Positions 9,097-18,896 of a stretch of 43,613 bases of DNA are shown one piece after another; position 1 is the first letter of the stretch, and every line of letters starts with the position of its first letter. Source of the DNA: Zygnema cylindricum (taxonomy: Eukaryota; Streptophyta; Zygnematophyceae; Zygnematales; Zygnemataceae); contig JBBHKE010002149.1 of assembly GCA_037447655.1 (NCBI GenBank), forward strand, positions 1 to 43,613, read 5' to 3'. The notes below the pieces were generated by a model. That model saw nothing but the letters and a program-made list of their open reading frames with translations, did no database searches and was not told the origin of the DNA. The translations under genes were made by a program, and so were the position numbers.

Positions 9097-9793
9097 GGGC
9101 GTGTTCCCATGTAACCGATATTTTGAAACGTTATTTTGGAATTTAGCGCTGATTTTACGGTGTACTTTTCAAAGTGTGCCTATGTGAATCGTTACTTGCG
9201 CGTTCATTATTTTGAATATGTGGCAGCTGTACACGTCGCCAATACTTGCGAAACCCAAACTGCTGACATTTGTAGACGCCAACGATCTTGGAACAAACTG
9301 CCGACATTTGTACGCCGCAAAGAGATCCTGACATACTGGGACAATTGTCGACGCCAGCTGTCATTTGTTGAAGCCCACACGTGAACGACATAAGCAATCG
9401 CCTACCTCTACAAAATGACATTTGTAGACGCCCACAAGTGGACAACATATGCAAACGGACAAACACCTTTTTTTTCGTGTACTCTCCCAACCGCAAAAAA
9501 AAAAATTGAAAACGTTTGACGCGTGCCATCCAGGTTCTCCATTCGTCAATAGGGTAGTATTTTGACTAAAATCAGATCGCGATTTGATTCCAGTGCAAGT
9601 GTGAAGATGAGCTGGAAGTGGGTCGTGATGATAATAACGCCAAATTGCCGTATCTTCCAAGTTCCAAGATGACGCAAAATGTACTTGTGTTTTTGCCCAT
9701 TTTTCGTACGGCGTAATATTTTCTCGTTGGAAGTCCCATTTTATGTGAAAACGACGGAAAAAAACCCTTACTTGAACACATGGGAACACGCCC
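9097..9793. mobile_element. 697-bp Tourist-like (PIF/Harbinger-type) MITE
   Basis: The 16-bp perfect terminal inverted repeat GGGCGTGTTCCCATGT / ACATGGGAACACGCCC is flanked by the 3-bp duplication TTA at 9094-9096 and 9794-9796. TTA/TAA targets and GGG-starting ends are characteristic of PIF/Harbinger elements. The left half contains a degenerate minisatellite whose unit includes GACATTTGTAGACGCC (about 9268, 9303, 9350 and 9418). Overlapping ORFs on both strands have no transposase motif. Confidence 0.72.
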
Positions 9794-9881
9794 TTAGTTT
9801 CGAAATCTTTGATGATTTTAAAGATTTGATCCTCAACTTACGTGGGACCACTCAAATCAGAACAGGTATATAAAAACTTAT

Positions 9882-9940
9882 GGGAATTGATAATGACAAT
9901 GACTATTTTGGTTGCGTATAGTCACTTACGTCATTTTGTC
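9882..9940 (+). repeat. 59-bp dispersed direct repeat, copy 2
   Basis: Matches 4712-4770 at 56 of 59 positions, same orientation. It lies about 90 bp beyond the Harbinger-like MITE. What larger repeat it belongs to is not visible here. Confidence 0.8.
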
Positions 9941-10124
9941 TGCAAACACAATTTAATTCGGATAAAATTATAGAGGCGTACAAAGCATAGTTCAAAAGTA
10001 GGTGTTTTTATGGGAGGCCTTTGGTCGGCGCCTTTATCGTAAGTTGTGTTACGGGCTTTTCATGTGATCTTCTTAGATTGCTACTTTGATCAGCGACCGT
10101 CCGATTCGATGTATTGGCACAATA

Positions 10125-10419
10125 TATTGGTACTGGTGTTATTGCTAAAAAAAACCGGTAATATCGGTTTTTAAACGCAATAGCACCAGCAACGATATCT
10201 ATCAGCGATACATGTACGATTTTTCGTAATATACAGTCAAAAATATTTACAATATTTTACAAAGTACTAAAATATCGAGTTCTATATATTTTTCTATCTA
10301 TCGCCGATAAAGAATTTGTTGGTCTCGGAGCGATATATCGGGACCCCTCACCGTTCGATAACCGATAACAATTGGCATTGGTTTTGTCACGATAAGTTTG
10401 TTGCCGATGCACAACATTA
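10125..10419. repeat. Degenerate hAT-MITE relative (CGATATATCG family)
   Basis: The right end, GCCGATGCACAACATTA, resembles the right end of 6220-7091, and the interior has TATCGCCGATAA and CGATATATCG words. The left end is unclear and no 8-bp duplication was found, so the boundaries are approximate. Confidence 0.35.
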
Positions 10420-10814
10420 CAAGTAATTTGGATAAATAATTCCATATTGTATCCGTGAAAGTCTGTGTTACAAGTCACAATCGGGTACTAGAATCCGTAC
10501 CCAACCATTACCCGATTGCTGATGGCCGACGAGATTCGAGCAGGTGATTCAAAAAAAATAAAAAAATCGGGTATGGTCAAGTCTGCAAAAAAAATAAAAA
10601 AATCGAAGGTTTTGTATTCGTCCATACTATCCAACATTATTGTATTTTATCCATTTAGTATTGTGGAAGAACATAAAAAACTTGGAAATCGCAAATTTTA
10701 ACAAGAAAGTAAGTGACGTCATTATTAGCGTCGCAAATCCCACCACCAAGGCTTTGACACGGGACTAACACCATTCATTTCGCAAATCTTACTATAAAAT
10801 ACGTGTCGCAAATT

Positions 10815-10990
10815 GTACTCTATTGCAAAGTGTTAATTATACAATATACGGTGTTTCAACAAATATGTCAAATTATTATGTCAATTTTAGGCGACATGCC
10901 ATAATTATGGACTTACGCATACGTCGTACACTATTGCAAAGTGCTAATTATGCATTTCAATATATATGTAAGATTATTATGTCAGTTTCA
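10815..10990 (+). repeat. Partial tandem duplication, period 111 bp
   Basis: The GTACTCTATTGCAAAGTGTT block at 10815 recurs at 10926 as GTACACTATTGCAAAGTGCT, and similarity continues for about 60 bp (AATTAT, ATATATGT, ATTATTATGTCA). It immediately precedes the hAT transposase remnant. Confidence 0.55.
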
Positions 10991-11009
10991 CGTGATTTAT
11001 ACTAACCAT

Positions 11010-11342
11010 TTATTTAGTGAGAGTGATGGCAAAAACGAGGTTCTTATTACCACCGACAAAAAACCGCTTGTTAATAATAAATTGAAACGCTACTTCATTT
11101 TAAGTATAATTAGCGACGAAAGATTGAACTTTCACTCACTGGAATGGTGGAAAAAAAAATTAAGTGTACGTGCGATAGATAGAGGATTTCCTAGCTTATG
11201 TCGCTATATCTGTTCGAACTATTTCGGCTTCTAGCTCTATGTCTGAATGCAATTTTAAGATGTTCGGAACACGATCGCAAAAAAGAGGAGCTCACTAGCA
11301 ACTTCAATTGTTAACTATCGCTTGTGTGTTAGATCCAACTAA
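11010..11342 (+). pseudogene. hAT transposase C-terminal (dimerisation) domain remnant
   Basis: In hAT transposases the C-terminal domain mediates dimerisation and carries a WW...S/E-R...R-S-x-L signature. Three frame blocks read in order here: NFHSLEWWKKK (W pair at about 11143-11150), then SASSSMSECNFKMFG in the next frame, then KKRSSLATSIVNYRLCVRSN ending in TAA at 11340-11342. The spacing and order fit the family, but two frameshifts and an in-frame TAG after YFGF break the gene. Nothing resembling the RNase H-like catalytic core or BED finger was found upstream. It lies on the plus strand about 390 bp inside the hAT end at 11735-11941, where the 3' end of a transposase should be. Confidence 0.62.
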
Positions 11343-11734
11343 ATTTTTTTAAACATATAGTTTTTTGTTTTTTGTTTTGTTTTTTTATTTTTGTTTCTAA
11401 TTATTGTTATTTTTTTATACTAGTTATGTTGGTTTTTTTTTTCTTTGAAAATTTTGTTGTATTTCAAAAAACCAGTAGTGTTTATATTTTTTTTTCAAAC
11501 CAAAATGCTTATTTTGAAAAACGCAATATTTATACCAAATTTATATTTATAGATTTTGTGTAAATTATCAGTTTGAGCTTGAAAATTTGTATAAAACTGT
11601 CAAAAATAGGACGAGGATGTTTTTGTTTTGATTTTTTTATTTCTATATTTTATACTACATAATAAATTTTATTTATTTTCCCTATCACAATGTGTTTTTT
11701 GCTAATTGGTTTTCCATGTGAAAAATGTGCGGTG

Positions 11735-11941
11735 TAATTTTGTACTTATTCGGGTACGGGTGGGTACGGGTAGTCGCGGAAAATCGATTTTCGATTTTAA
11801 CTTTTATTTTCGTAAACGCTTACCGGGTAAACGGGTCACAATTTAGGAGCGTGACCTAACTCGGTCGTGTATCGGGTGTTCAATTTTTTTTTATTTTTTG
11901 TTGGTTTAGGGTATCTAAAATTTTGACTTTTGCGACCTCTG
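11735..11941. mobile_element. Right end (~205 bp) of a hAT-type element
   Basis: Ends GACTTTTGCGACCTCTG at 11925-11941, the exact reverse complement of 2467-2483, with inverted similarity over ~200 bp. A hAT transposase C-terminus lies just inside it, in the correct orientation. The outer 8 bp are GTCTGTGT; a GTCTGTGC occurs at 2446-2453, 13 bp outside the left end, which hints at a displaced target-site duplication. Confidence 0.6.
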
Positions 11942-12276
11942 GTCTGTGTTCACATATTCAATGCTTGAACATGTTATCGCGATTTCCCCTCGTCTTTATG
12001 ACTCTAAATCAAATCTTAGAGCGCTTTTCCGTGGCGGTGCACTCAATTTTATGTGTCGACGTTTTTATCAAACACTCTTCTATACGAAGTAATGAGCAGT
12101 TTTAGTAACCTTGCAATTTCCGGGCCTCGGAGGCCGTGTGGGACGAGGAACCGGACGCGTACACGTCGCCCCCTTTTCATTTCGTTTTACGATGCGCCAT
12201 GCCGATCGGCCCTATGTTTAGGGTTTTTATTATTTGGTTTTTTTTTATTAATATTAAATTTTCGTAAATAACCATG

Positions 12277-12351
12277 CTTTTCGTCTAATGGAACTTCACC
12301 CTAAGGGTGAAGTAACTTCACCCTAAAGGTGAAGTTTCATTAGACGAAAAG
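12277..12351. repeat. 75-bp perfect-loop foldback (cruciform) sequence
   Basis: Two 37-nt arms, beginning CTTTTCGTCTAATG and ending CATTAGACGAAAAG, pair with three mismatches around a single central A. Each arm itself contains a nine-base hairpin (ACTTCACCC-TAA-GGGTGAAGT type). The structure is unlike the surrounding AT-rich DNA. It may be a tiny foldback transposon or a cruciform-forming site. Confidence 0.75.
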
Positions 12352-13111
12352 TGGGGTTGTTTACAAAATTTTGGACCTCTTTGTACTATGGCGTACCCCT
12401 TATTTTGTTTTTATGCGGAAAACAACATTACAGAGAATCTTGCCAATATTCTCCAAAAGTGTGGGAGTTAAAAATGACTGTTGGATATTTTTTCGCGAAG
12501 CATTCGCTTCGAAAGTTTGTATAATTGGTGATTTACCTCGCAAGGTACATCACCATTTTCAAAAAAAGTTGAACCGCGACACGTTGGTTATTGAGCATAC
12601 GTGTCAATATGGCAACCAACGGAAATCAAAAATTTTGCACACGATATACGCATTAAAAAATCCAATAGAAAATATAAACGAACATCTCGGAACGCACTTT
12701 TTTCACGCTATTTTTGTTGGCCCCCATTCGTCTCACTATTTCGGGTAATGATCATCGTCACGCGTAAAAACATGAGCCTTAAAAAAATGAGGTGGTATCT
12801 GACAATGTGTCGACAAAGTGTACAAAAATTGTGTTGCACGATGACCTGGTATGCACGTTTATGGTAGGAAAATGAAGATTTTAGGTCGGTGTGAAAATCA
12901 TTGACGATTTTCAACATCAAATCTATAGTTATGTGGCACCACTCTTTTGCTAACACCTGGATTACAGACTTTGCGCAATAGAACTTCGTTCAAATTGTAG
13001 CATTGTGTAAAGTTGGCCGTACAATTACAGAATGTCCTAATGGAACTAAACCATTTAAAACAAATAAGAAAACCCAAAATAGATAAACCCGACCTAGACA
13101 AGCGGTAGGTA
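12352..13111. other. Spacer with one unidentified 125-codon ORF
   Basis: A plus-strand ORF at 12371-12748 (125 codons, starting MDLFVLWRTPYFVF, ending HSSHYFG) is the longest in this stretch. I recognise no domain; it is basic and aromatic-rich, has no signal peptide, and overlaps other ORFs on both strands, so it may be spurious. Nothing else supportable is seen. Confidence 0.3.
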
Positions 13112-13277
13112 CACCACGAATCGTTATTAGTGTCAATAACTCTAATTTGGGTACTTAAAATTTTGATTATTTTTTTCAAAAATGACACATGATTTTAATT
13201 TTTCCTTGACGTTAATTAAGGTACCGTACAAAATAGCGTAAAACCCGAAATTATAATAAAATCTAAATAGTGTGGTG
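13112..13277. mobile_element. 166-bp TA-flanked MITE, CACCAC variant (asymmetric ends)
   Basis: Left end CACCACGAATCGTTATTAG matches the TA-flanked family; right end CTAAATAGTGTGGTG shares only the outer CACCAC and the TTAG part. TA flanks both sides (13110-13111 and 13278-13279). The right-end word also occurs at about 3346 and 5957. Confidence 0.45.
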
Positions 13278-13279
13278 TA

Positions 13280-16100
13280 CGGTCGATGTCAAACCGTACA
13301 TAAATAAACCTTTTCACGTGAAAATTTACAAAAAATGAATCAAATCAGACGCGCACGCATAAAAACGTGCGCTACGAAAAACATGATTAGTTTGACACGT
13401 AAATTTGTATGGCATGTAGAGATATTTTAAATTCGCCACGGCGTGTTGAGCGTGCCTATGAAACATAGGAGAAGGGCCCACCGCCCGAAATAAAGTGCAT
13501 TGGGTCTTGGAAACCAGGAGGTTTAGGGGAGATATCCAAGAAGGTGTGCATAGAAAACCTGCGATCCACCCCAAATGCGGATGCGGTTCCGGATGCATGA
13601 ACATGCTCTTCTCTGTCCCTCCCTCCCTTGGGTGTATGCATGGGAAATAATGAGGGAGCGAGTGAAAGGAGGAAAAAGTACCCCGTACCGCCCCCCAGAT
13701 TTGTGCTTATCCGCCGGAAACCCAGCAAGTGCTACACTGCTGAATACTATCCAAAGGATGGAAAGAGAATGCTAGTCGTCCGATCCGGCCCACAAAACTC
13801 CTGACACTAACCAAGGACTATCACAACAGTGCGCAAATAACTCCCACGCGAAAATATAGAAACAATAAATATCGGCTCTTTTAGATTAAACAATATCACC
13901 TTGCCCATGAAAATAGAAATAAAAATAGAAATCAATGAAAATGGTGAAGCAAGCTCACATACCCCGGAGTGCAACGTAGACAAACTTAGAAGAAGAATCC
14001 TCTCAAAATTGTCCCGAAGACTGATATGATTCTCCCTCAACCCTCGGTTCCGCCGTACGGATCTTACCAGACTCTTCTAAGTTTCAAATAGCGAAAGTCC
14101 AAACCGCCCAAAGAGAGGATAGTGCCAACCACCCACCCAAGCTACGATTTCCACAAAAGACAATCCAAAACAAAGATGGCAATAGGAGTGGCCATTCGCC
14201 CTGGTCCGAGAATCTGTTGAGCTCTAATGTTGGGATCCGGAACCTGTGTTTTCAACAGTTGTTGGAGGACGGGAGGGGAGCCAAGTTGGTCCAATAAGCT
14301 TCAACTCGGTATGCTCTTGATCCGACCTGAGCTGCATCAAACACTATGGGAGTCCCTAGAACCTTGGTCACTTGGTTCTAGCTGTTGACTACCTGTTTCC
14401 TTTTATCATCTGTGGGGTGAACATTTTCCAAAACGTACCCCACTGGTGTGTCCTGGCGTTCCTGTAACCCTGTTATCAGACGAGTCATTCGAAAAAATGT
14501 TCTGCTTTGGACATCCTGGTGTCCCCTGCCCTGTCCCGCTAAAGAATACCCCTAACAAGGCCATCCAGCGATCACCAGAAATACCCTTCTAAGCTTCTCC
14601 AAATGTGAATCCGTGATGTTGTCTACATTCTGGGGAAGCGTACGGTGAGAGTTAGACATGGCAGACACCGAAGTTGTTGTGGGTAAAGTTGGTGCAGCTG
14701 TTGCAGTCAGTACTCACTGACTACACGGGTGTCCGGGGCTATCTCGACTGCCGAGTACGTTTCTACTTGGTATCCAGCTATCAAGGCGGCTTCTAGGTCG
14801 GAATTAATGCCGAAAAATAGCGAGAGAATCCGGAGTCTGGAGGGCGGGATATCCAATGACACCCTTTATCGGTTGAAGTCATTCCTTGAGTTATGAACCC
14901 TTGGGAGTTCGGGCCAGATGACTCTTGCTGTCCCGGATGATATGGCGGAAAGCTCTTGTCCACTCCCCGCCTAAGTGTGGCTATCTGTACCAATCTGCTT
15001 TGATACTTCATTTCCCATCGCTTGGAAATGGGGAATTGCTAGTTGGTGAAATTATATGGGCTCCATTGCCCACAGAATTTGCAGATCTAAAAGAAGCCAA
15101 TCTAGATAGTGCAGACATCCCTTGACAATTAGAACCCCAATACACCTTCACCCCTGTGAAGAGAAGACTTTTTGTGTGCTCAGTTCCACCACAGAATGCA
15201 AAGCTTGAATATGTGTTTTGGACAATATTCCTCACTTTGAATTTCCCACTGAATAAGTGCCACCCTGGCACGCAAAGACTTTGACCGACTACACCCCTGT
15301 GTTGCTTGAACCCCCTTGAGTCCGCAGCAAAAAGAATCGCTGAATTTGCTCACCCGAGCATTAAGTTATGGCTGGTCAAAGATGACCTTTATAGTTACAA
15401 GCTCTCTTAGAGAGAGGTACCTAAATATCACTAAGTCTTGGTCTGCGTACTCACGACTACCTATTACTAAACCCCAGTCCAATAGGAACACTATAAGTAC
15501 AAGAAGGTACGATGGGCGATGTACTTATTGTACGGCCATTGTACGACATGGTCTACAAGGTGACATGTGCCAAATCGGGAGCCATGGTTCCTCCTCCCAT
15601 CTTCTCCGGTGTCAAATAATGTGGCGCCACGTGGCACCGCGTGACGCTATTCCCAAAGGCCGCCGAAAGCTTATTGCGGGTGGCGGCTGTAATGGTGGCC
15701 GTCCGATCAATTGTATTTATACGGCTTCGATTCGCTTCCATGCATCAATTGATTAATGCGCGTTTTCGTTAGTCTGCTGCGAATTAGTCCTTTGAATCAA
15801 TAGATAAATATGCGTGAAACGTCTCACGTGTATCGTTTCGATAGTAACTTAATGGATAAGGCTTTGGTCTATTTCGTAGCCTGCAGAACCTGGTACAAAT
15901 CCGACCGGCGGTGTATTTTGCTAAAACTAGTAAAATACTTTCTAATTCATTCTGCCTCCTTCTAAATGATGCGGCAACCATGGCGTGCCTTTTGTCCTCT
16001 CTTTCTCTCTCTTTACATTCTAACTAAAATATAGAAGTGAACTATTAGTCACCTCTTTTCAACACTCTATTTATTTTTCCAATACAGACCTAGAAAATAC
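13280..16100. other. Less AT-rich region with a degenerate coding-like frame, no recognised gene
   Basis: Composition changes from about 13,440: more GC and fewer simple repeats. On the plus strand, one frame from about 14,922 to 15,409 is open except for two TGA codons (near 15,122 and 15,282). It includes LPTEFADLKEANLDSADIP and AAKRIAEFAHPSIKLWLVK, which look protein-like, but I recognise no family. An ATG at 14658 (MADTEVVVGKVGAAVAV) is stopped after 20 codons. It could be a decayed host or retroelement gene; no TE ends were identified. Other ORFs here are short and overlapping. Confidence 0.3.
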
Positions 16101-16126
16101 ATAAATTTCAACACTCCCCTTATTTT

Positions 16127-16854
16127 CTAGTCTACCTTCTTTTCAACTCCCACTAAAACCTTTTTTTTTTTCTTCCTATTCCTCTTTCTTTTCTTCTCGT
16201 AAAACTTTAAGTGAATACCCTCGTATTTAAAGAAGTGTATTAGATGAACCGAAATAATAATTACATCACACATTTTATTTTGCATGCCATTTTTCATAAA
16301 TCCGAGAAAAGATTTTATCCACCTCATCTCTTTTCCATCCACACTAAATCCAATTTCCCTCTTGCAATTCGAACAGCCAGCCCCATCTCCAATATGCAAC
16401 ACACACCCAGATGCTAACCCTTTTATAGGCACACCTTCATAAATGCCATCCCTCCCATTAGTGATGTCAAATCCATTACCCCCCAAATTTTCCCAAAAAA
16501 CAAGTGTCCCCACTAAGTTCCTCATAAGATCTACGTCTCCGTACTCATATTTTTATCCTTGATACTCATCCCATTTTTTGAACTTTCCTCACTCTCTCCC
16601 ATGGAAATCTTTCCGCTATCATTTTCTATTTTTATTCCCAATAAATATTTCTCCTCCCCTAAACCTTTCATTAAATATTCCTCTTCTCCCCTATCTTTTA
16701 AAACCCCCTCTAGGTTTACTTCTCCCCTTTCCTCGGAATTCGTTGAAGTCTCCCTTTGCGACCAGTTTTCTGTTTCCAAAATATCTATAAAATTATCCTC
16801 ATTACTTTTACTTTTCCCTTTTTCAATTATAGATTCTAGATTTGACTTTCTCAT
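16127..16854 (-). pseudogene. Copia RT C-terminus and RNase H remnant of the deleted element
   Basis: The frame continues from gag after one TAA. It has a Glu/Lys-rich linker, then LMKGLGEEKYLLGIKIEND, matching the conserved MKDLGEAKYILGIQVERD of element B's RT in this window. After a stop and frame change at about 16,528 the ORF 16525-16127 contains SGCVLHIGDGAG, comparable to the SGYxFxxGGAxxSW RNase H motif of Copia elements, then poorly conserved sequence and a Lys/Arg-rich tail. Catalytic YVDD and the RNase H acidic residues are not present. The RNase H assignment is weaker than the RT one. Confidence 0.5.
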
Positions 16855-17580
16855 TTATAAGTCATACTTTTTACACTCCTTGACATCCTCATCATTTCTA
16901 ACTCCCTCAAGTACCTCCCTTCCCTTTACTTCCCTTATACCTCCAAAAGCACACTGTTGCTTTCGTGGAATTTTTGTGTACTTTTCTCTCTTCTCCATTC
17001 TACCGATGTGGAGAAGCTCTAAGATTTCTTTATCCTCTTTTTGCTCTTCCCTTTCTTCCTCCTCATTCACATTCCAACTTCTAAGTTCTTCCAAACAAGG
17101 ACACTCCTCCATATAGTGACCCGGTTCTCTACAAAAGAAGCAAACACCCTTTTTCAAAGCTCCCTTTTCTTTTCCTCTCCCTCTCTTTCCACCAAAGTTC
17201 CGATAAGGTTTACCTTCGTCTTTCTTCCTCTCATCACGCTTCCGCTCGTCACCGCCGTTCCTCTCATCACGCTTCCGCCAATCACCACCAGCTGTAAATG
17301 CATTCACCCTGTCACTTCCCCTACGAAGCTCCAAAGTGCTTTCCCTCACAAGAATTATCCCCATGGTAAAGCTCCAAGTCCATGAGGAGCCATCCATTGC
17401 CTGCATACGATAAATGATGTTTTCGTACTCATTTGGGAGTTTCATGAGTAGTGTATTGATCTTTCTCTCCTCAAATTCTACATACCCCGCACTAGCAAGC
17501 TCAACATATAACGCAGCTATATCATTGCAAAACTCTATCATGTTACCGCCTTTATAAACATAGGCCTCTATTCCTGTTTT
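16855..17580 (-). pseudogene. Copia gag (nucleocapsid) of the deleted element
   Basis: Gag packages element RNA into virus-like particles. The open frame (229 codons from the ATG at 17541, open upstream to about 17,580) begins with a Copia-type gag segment (IAALYVELASAGYVEFEER, NTLLMKLPNEYENII), then a very basic Arg/Lys/Asp repeat region with ERNGGDERKRDERKK, then one CCHC zinc knuckle, CFFCREPGHYMEEC, then an acidic tail. N-terminal gag is missing. The single stop before the RT-like part suggests the deletion kept one fused frame. It is not closely related to the gag of A, B, C or D in this window. Confidence 0.65.
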
Positions 17581-17594
17581 ACTAACTGCTGCCT

Positions 17595-17700
17595 ATGAAT
17601 ATTGTACTACCGTGTCAGATTTGCGACGCTTTGTCGCGTTCCCTAAGATTTTCGAAATGAATAGCTTACTACAATACCGTGTCAGATTTGCGACGCTAAT
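17595..17700. repeat. Two partial copies of the ~60-bp GATTTGCGACGCTTTGTCGC repeat
   Basis: One full and one truncated unit, near identical to the tandem array at 4242-4440. They form the boundary of the deleted Copia element on the left and run into a hAT-end fragment on the right. Confidence 0.7.
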
Positions 17701-17769
17701 CATGATGTCACGTACTTCCACGATGCCAAAGAGTACAAAGAAAACAAGAATGTTGGATTATAGGGACAA

Positions 17770-17956
17770 TACAAAATTTTCATTTTTTTTTTGTTTTTTG
17801 GTTGACCGACCGTAACCGACCGTTTTTTTTTCCTGGTGAATCACCCGGCCGTAACCGCCCGACCCCCAAAATTTGGCAACCGAATTCGTTCCAGATCCGG
17901 CGCGGGCGGTCGATTAACGGTCGGTCACGGTTTCGGTTAACCGTTTGCGACCTCTA
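17770..17956. mobile_element. Third, diverged hAT end
   Basis: GACCGACCGTAACCGACCG-rich sequence ending in GTTTGCGACCTCTA. Same organisation as the ends at 2467-2673 and 11735-11941 (poly-A/T stretches, CCGTAACC words, TTTGCGACCTCT terminus) but with A as the last base and more substitutions. No partner end in the window. Confidence 0.5.
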
Positions 17957-18132
17957 ATACCGCTACAAACATAGTATCAGTTCGATTTCTTGAATTCAAA
18001 ATTTCACAATCGATATATACGATGCACATCGCCAATATAGATGCGTGCAACTACCAATGCGATGCGAGCCAATCTAATTCCAATGCCGATTAGAAGCACA
18101 AGAAACATCACCTCCAACTAGACTGGAAAATG

Positions 18133-18137
18133 CCATA
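18133..18137. repeat. Left target-site duplication of element D (CCATA)
   Basis: CCATA directly before the LTR end TGAAGGATC at 18138; the same five bases follow the other LTR of D at 43423-43427. This pairs two LTRs 25 kb apart as one insertion. Confidence 0.85.
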
Positions 18138-18328
18138 TGAAGGATCTCACACAAAATCAGTTCAAAATAACAGCGGAAGCATTCATATAAATCACAAGAG
18201 AGAAAGCACTCCACGGAAGCGAACATGTTCCATGGATTTTTTTCCCCATAAAGATTAAGTTCCCCTCTCCCACTAAGCTTCAATAAATAGTACTACAAAC
18301 GTAACGTCACTACTTCAAACTATAAAAC
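18138..18328 (-). repeat. Element D 3' LTR, part 1 (terminal part)
   Basis: Matches 42079-42249 of D's 5' LTR (shared AAGCATTCATATAAATCAC and AAGTTCCCCTCTCCCACTAAG). Interrupted at 18328 by element A; the copy of this LTR at 42079-43422 shows the uninterrupted junction TATAAAACCAAACCAAAC at about 43148. Confidence 0.85.
18324..18328. repeat. Left target-site duplication of element A (AAAAC)
   Basis: AAAAC, repeated exactly at 30109-30113 after A's 3' LTR. Confidence 0.85.
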
Positions 18329-18834
18329 TATTACTATTCAATTTGAGAATCGTCTAATACTGGACGCGCGCGATATTTCGGTTCGCGTCAATGTCATTTT
18401 ATTTTTACCGTACACTTAATGTTTCGTGCGCGTACGGCTTACGAAAACATACATACGAAGGTTCGTGGTATAGTGCGCACGAAACCTTGTCTGACCTTCT
18501 CTTCTCTTCACGAAAGAGAAAAGCACGCTGCACAATTTGTGTGCTTTCTTCTACCTTCAAGTCTCACTACGAGTGACGCGACCTTTACCTTAGCTTGTCG
18601 TGCTCTGCACGTTTGTTAGGTGGTTATTTAAGTTGTTCGTCTTGTTGCAGCTTAGTATCACAGTTTACATTATCTTGGGATAGATAGAGTAAAGAGGGAA
18701 GAGTGAGAGGAAAGGGAAAAGCCTTGTAAAAAGGCTTGGGCCATCTTTTTATATAAATTATTTTTTTTTGTGGCCATATTTGTGAGTATTTATTTTTTCT
18801 TCCGCTGCATACCTTCTCGAAGGTATATTTTACA
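18329..18834 (+). repeat. Element A 5' LTR
   Basis: 506 bp starting TATTACTATTC (TG mutated to TA) and ending TATTTTACA, homologous along its length to 29615-30108. Contains TATATAAATTA at about 18755 as a possible promoter element, preceded by AAAAAGGCTTGGGCCATC. Confidence 0.9.
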
Positions 18835-18836
18835 TT

Positions 18837-18848
18837 TGGTATCAGAGC
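18837..18848 (+). other. Element A primer-binding site, initiator tRNA-Met 3' end
   Basis: TGGTATCAGAGC begins two bases after the LTR and is the complement of the plant initiator tRNA-Met 3' end including CCA. It primes minus-strand DNA synthesis. Confidence 0.9.
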
Positions 18849-18896
18849 AGGTTGTGCTTCACTTTTAAAGTTTCAAAAGTGGCAAGTGTAGACGCC

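Larger units (their letters stand above)
16114..17595 (-). mobile_element. Internally deleted Copia element: gag + end of RT/RNase H + polypurine tract + LTR junction
   Basis: Read on the minus strand it contains a Copia gag, then a short RT C-terminal motif, then RNase H-like sequence, then the polypurine tract AATAAGGGGAG (complement of 16114-16124), and then TGTTGAAATTTATG, which looks like an LTR start at 16113 running left. The far end of that LTR was not located and the 5' LTR is missing, because the element stops at about 17595 against the ~60-bp satellite repeat. Protease, integrase and most of RT are absent. Confidence 0.6.

Noticed and set aside
2467-11941. Exact 8-bp target-site duplication for the large hAT pair
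   Set aside because: Adjacent 8-mers (ATGTCAAG and GTCTGTGT) do not match; only a displaced 7/8 match exists, so it is reported as a hint and not a feature.
12371-12748. 125-codon ORF as a possible gene
   Set aside because: No recognisable domain, no support from neighbours; mentioned only within the spacer entry.
14228-14800. Possible LTR ending before a TGGTATCCAGC primer-like site at about 14,769
   Set aside because: No CA end, no second LTR and no retroelement coding next to it.
15840-15910. tRNA-like sequence: TAACTTAATGGATAAGGC (A-box-like) and GGTACAAATCC (B-box-like) about 45 nt apart
   Set aside because: Each box has one consensus mismatch and I could not form acceptor, anticodon or T stems. 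It may be a decayed tRNA-derived repeat, but not a callable tRNA.
16559-17116. 185-codon plus-strand ORF, Ser/Phe/Leu-rich
   Set aside because: Antisense shadow of the Copia gag/RT remnant on the minus strand.
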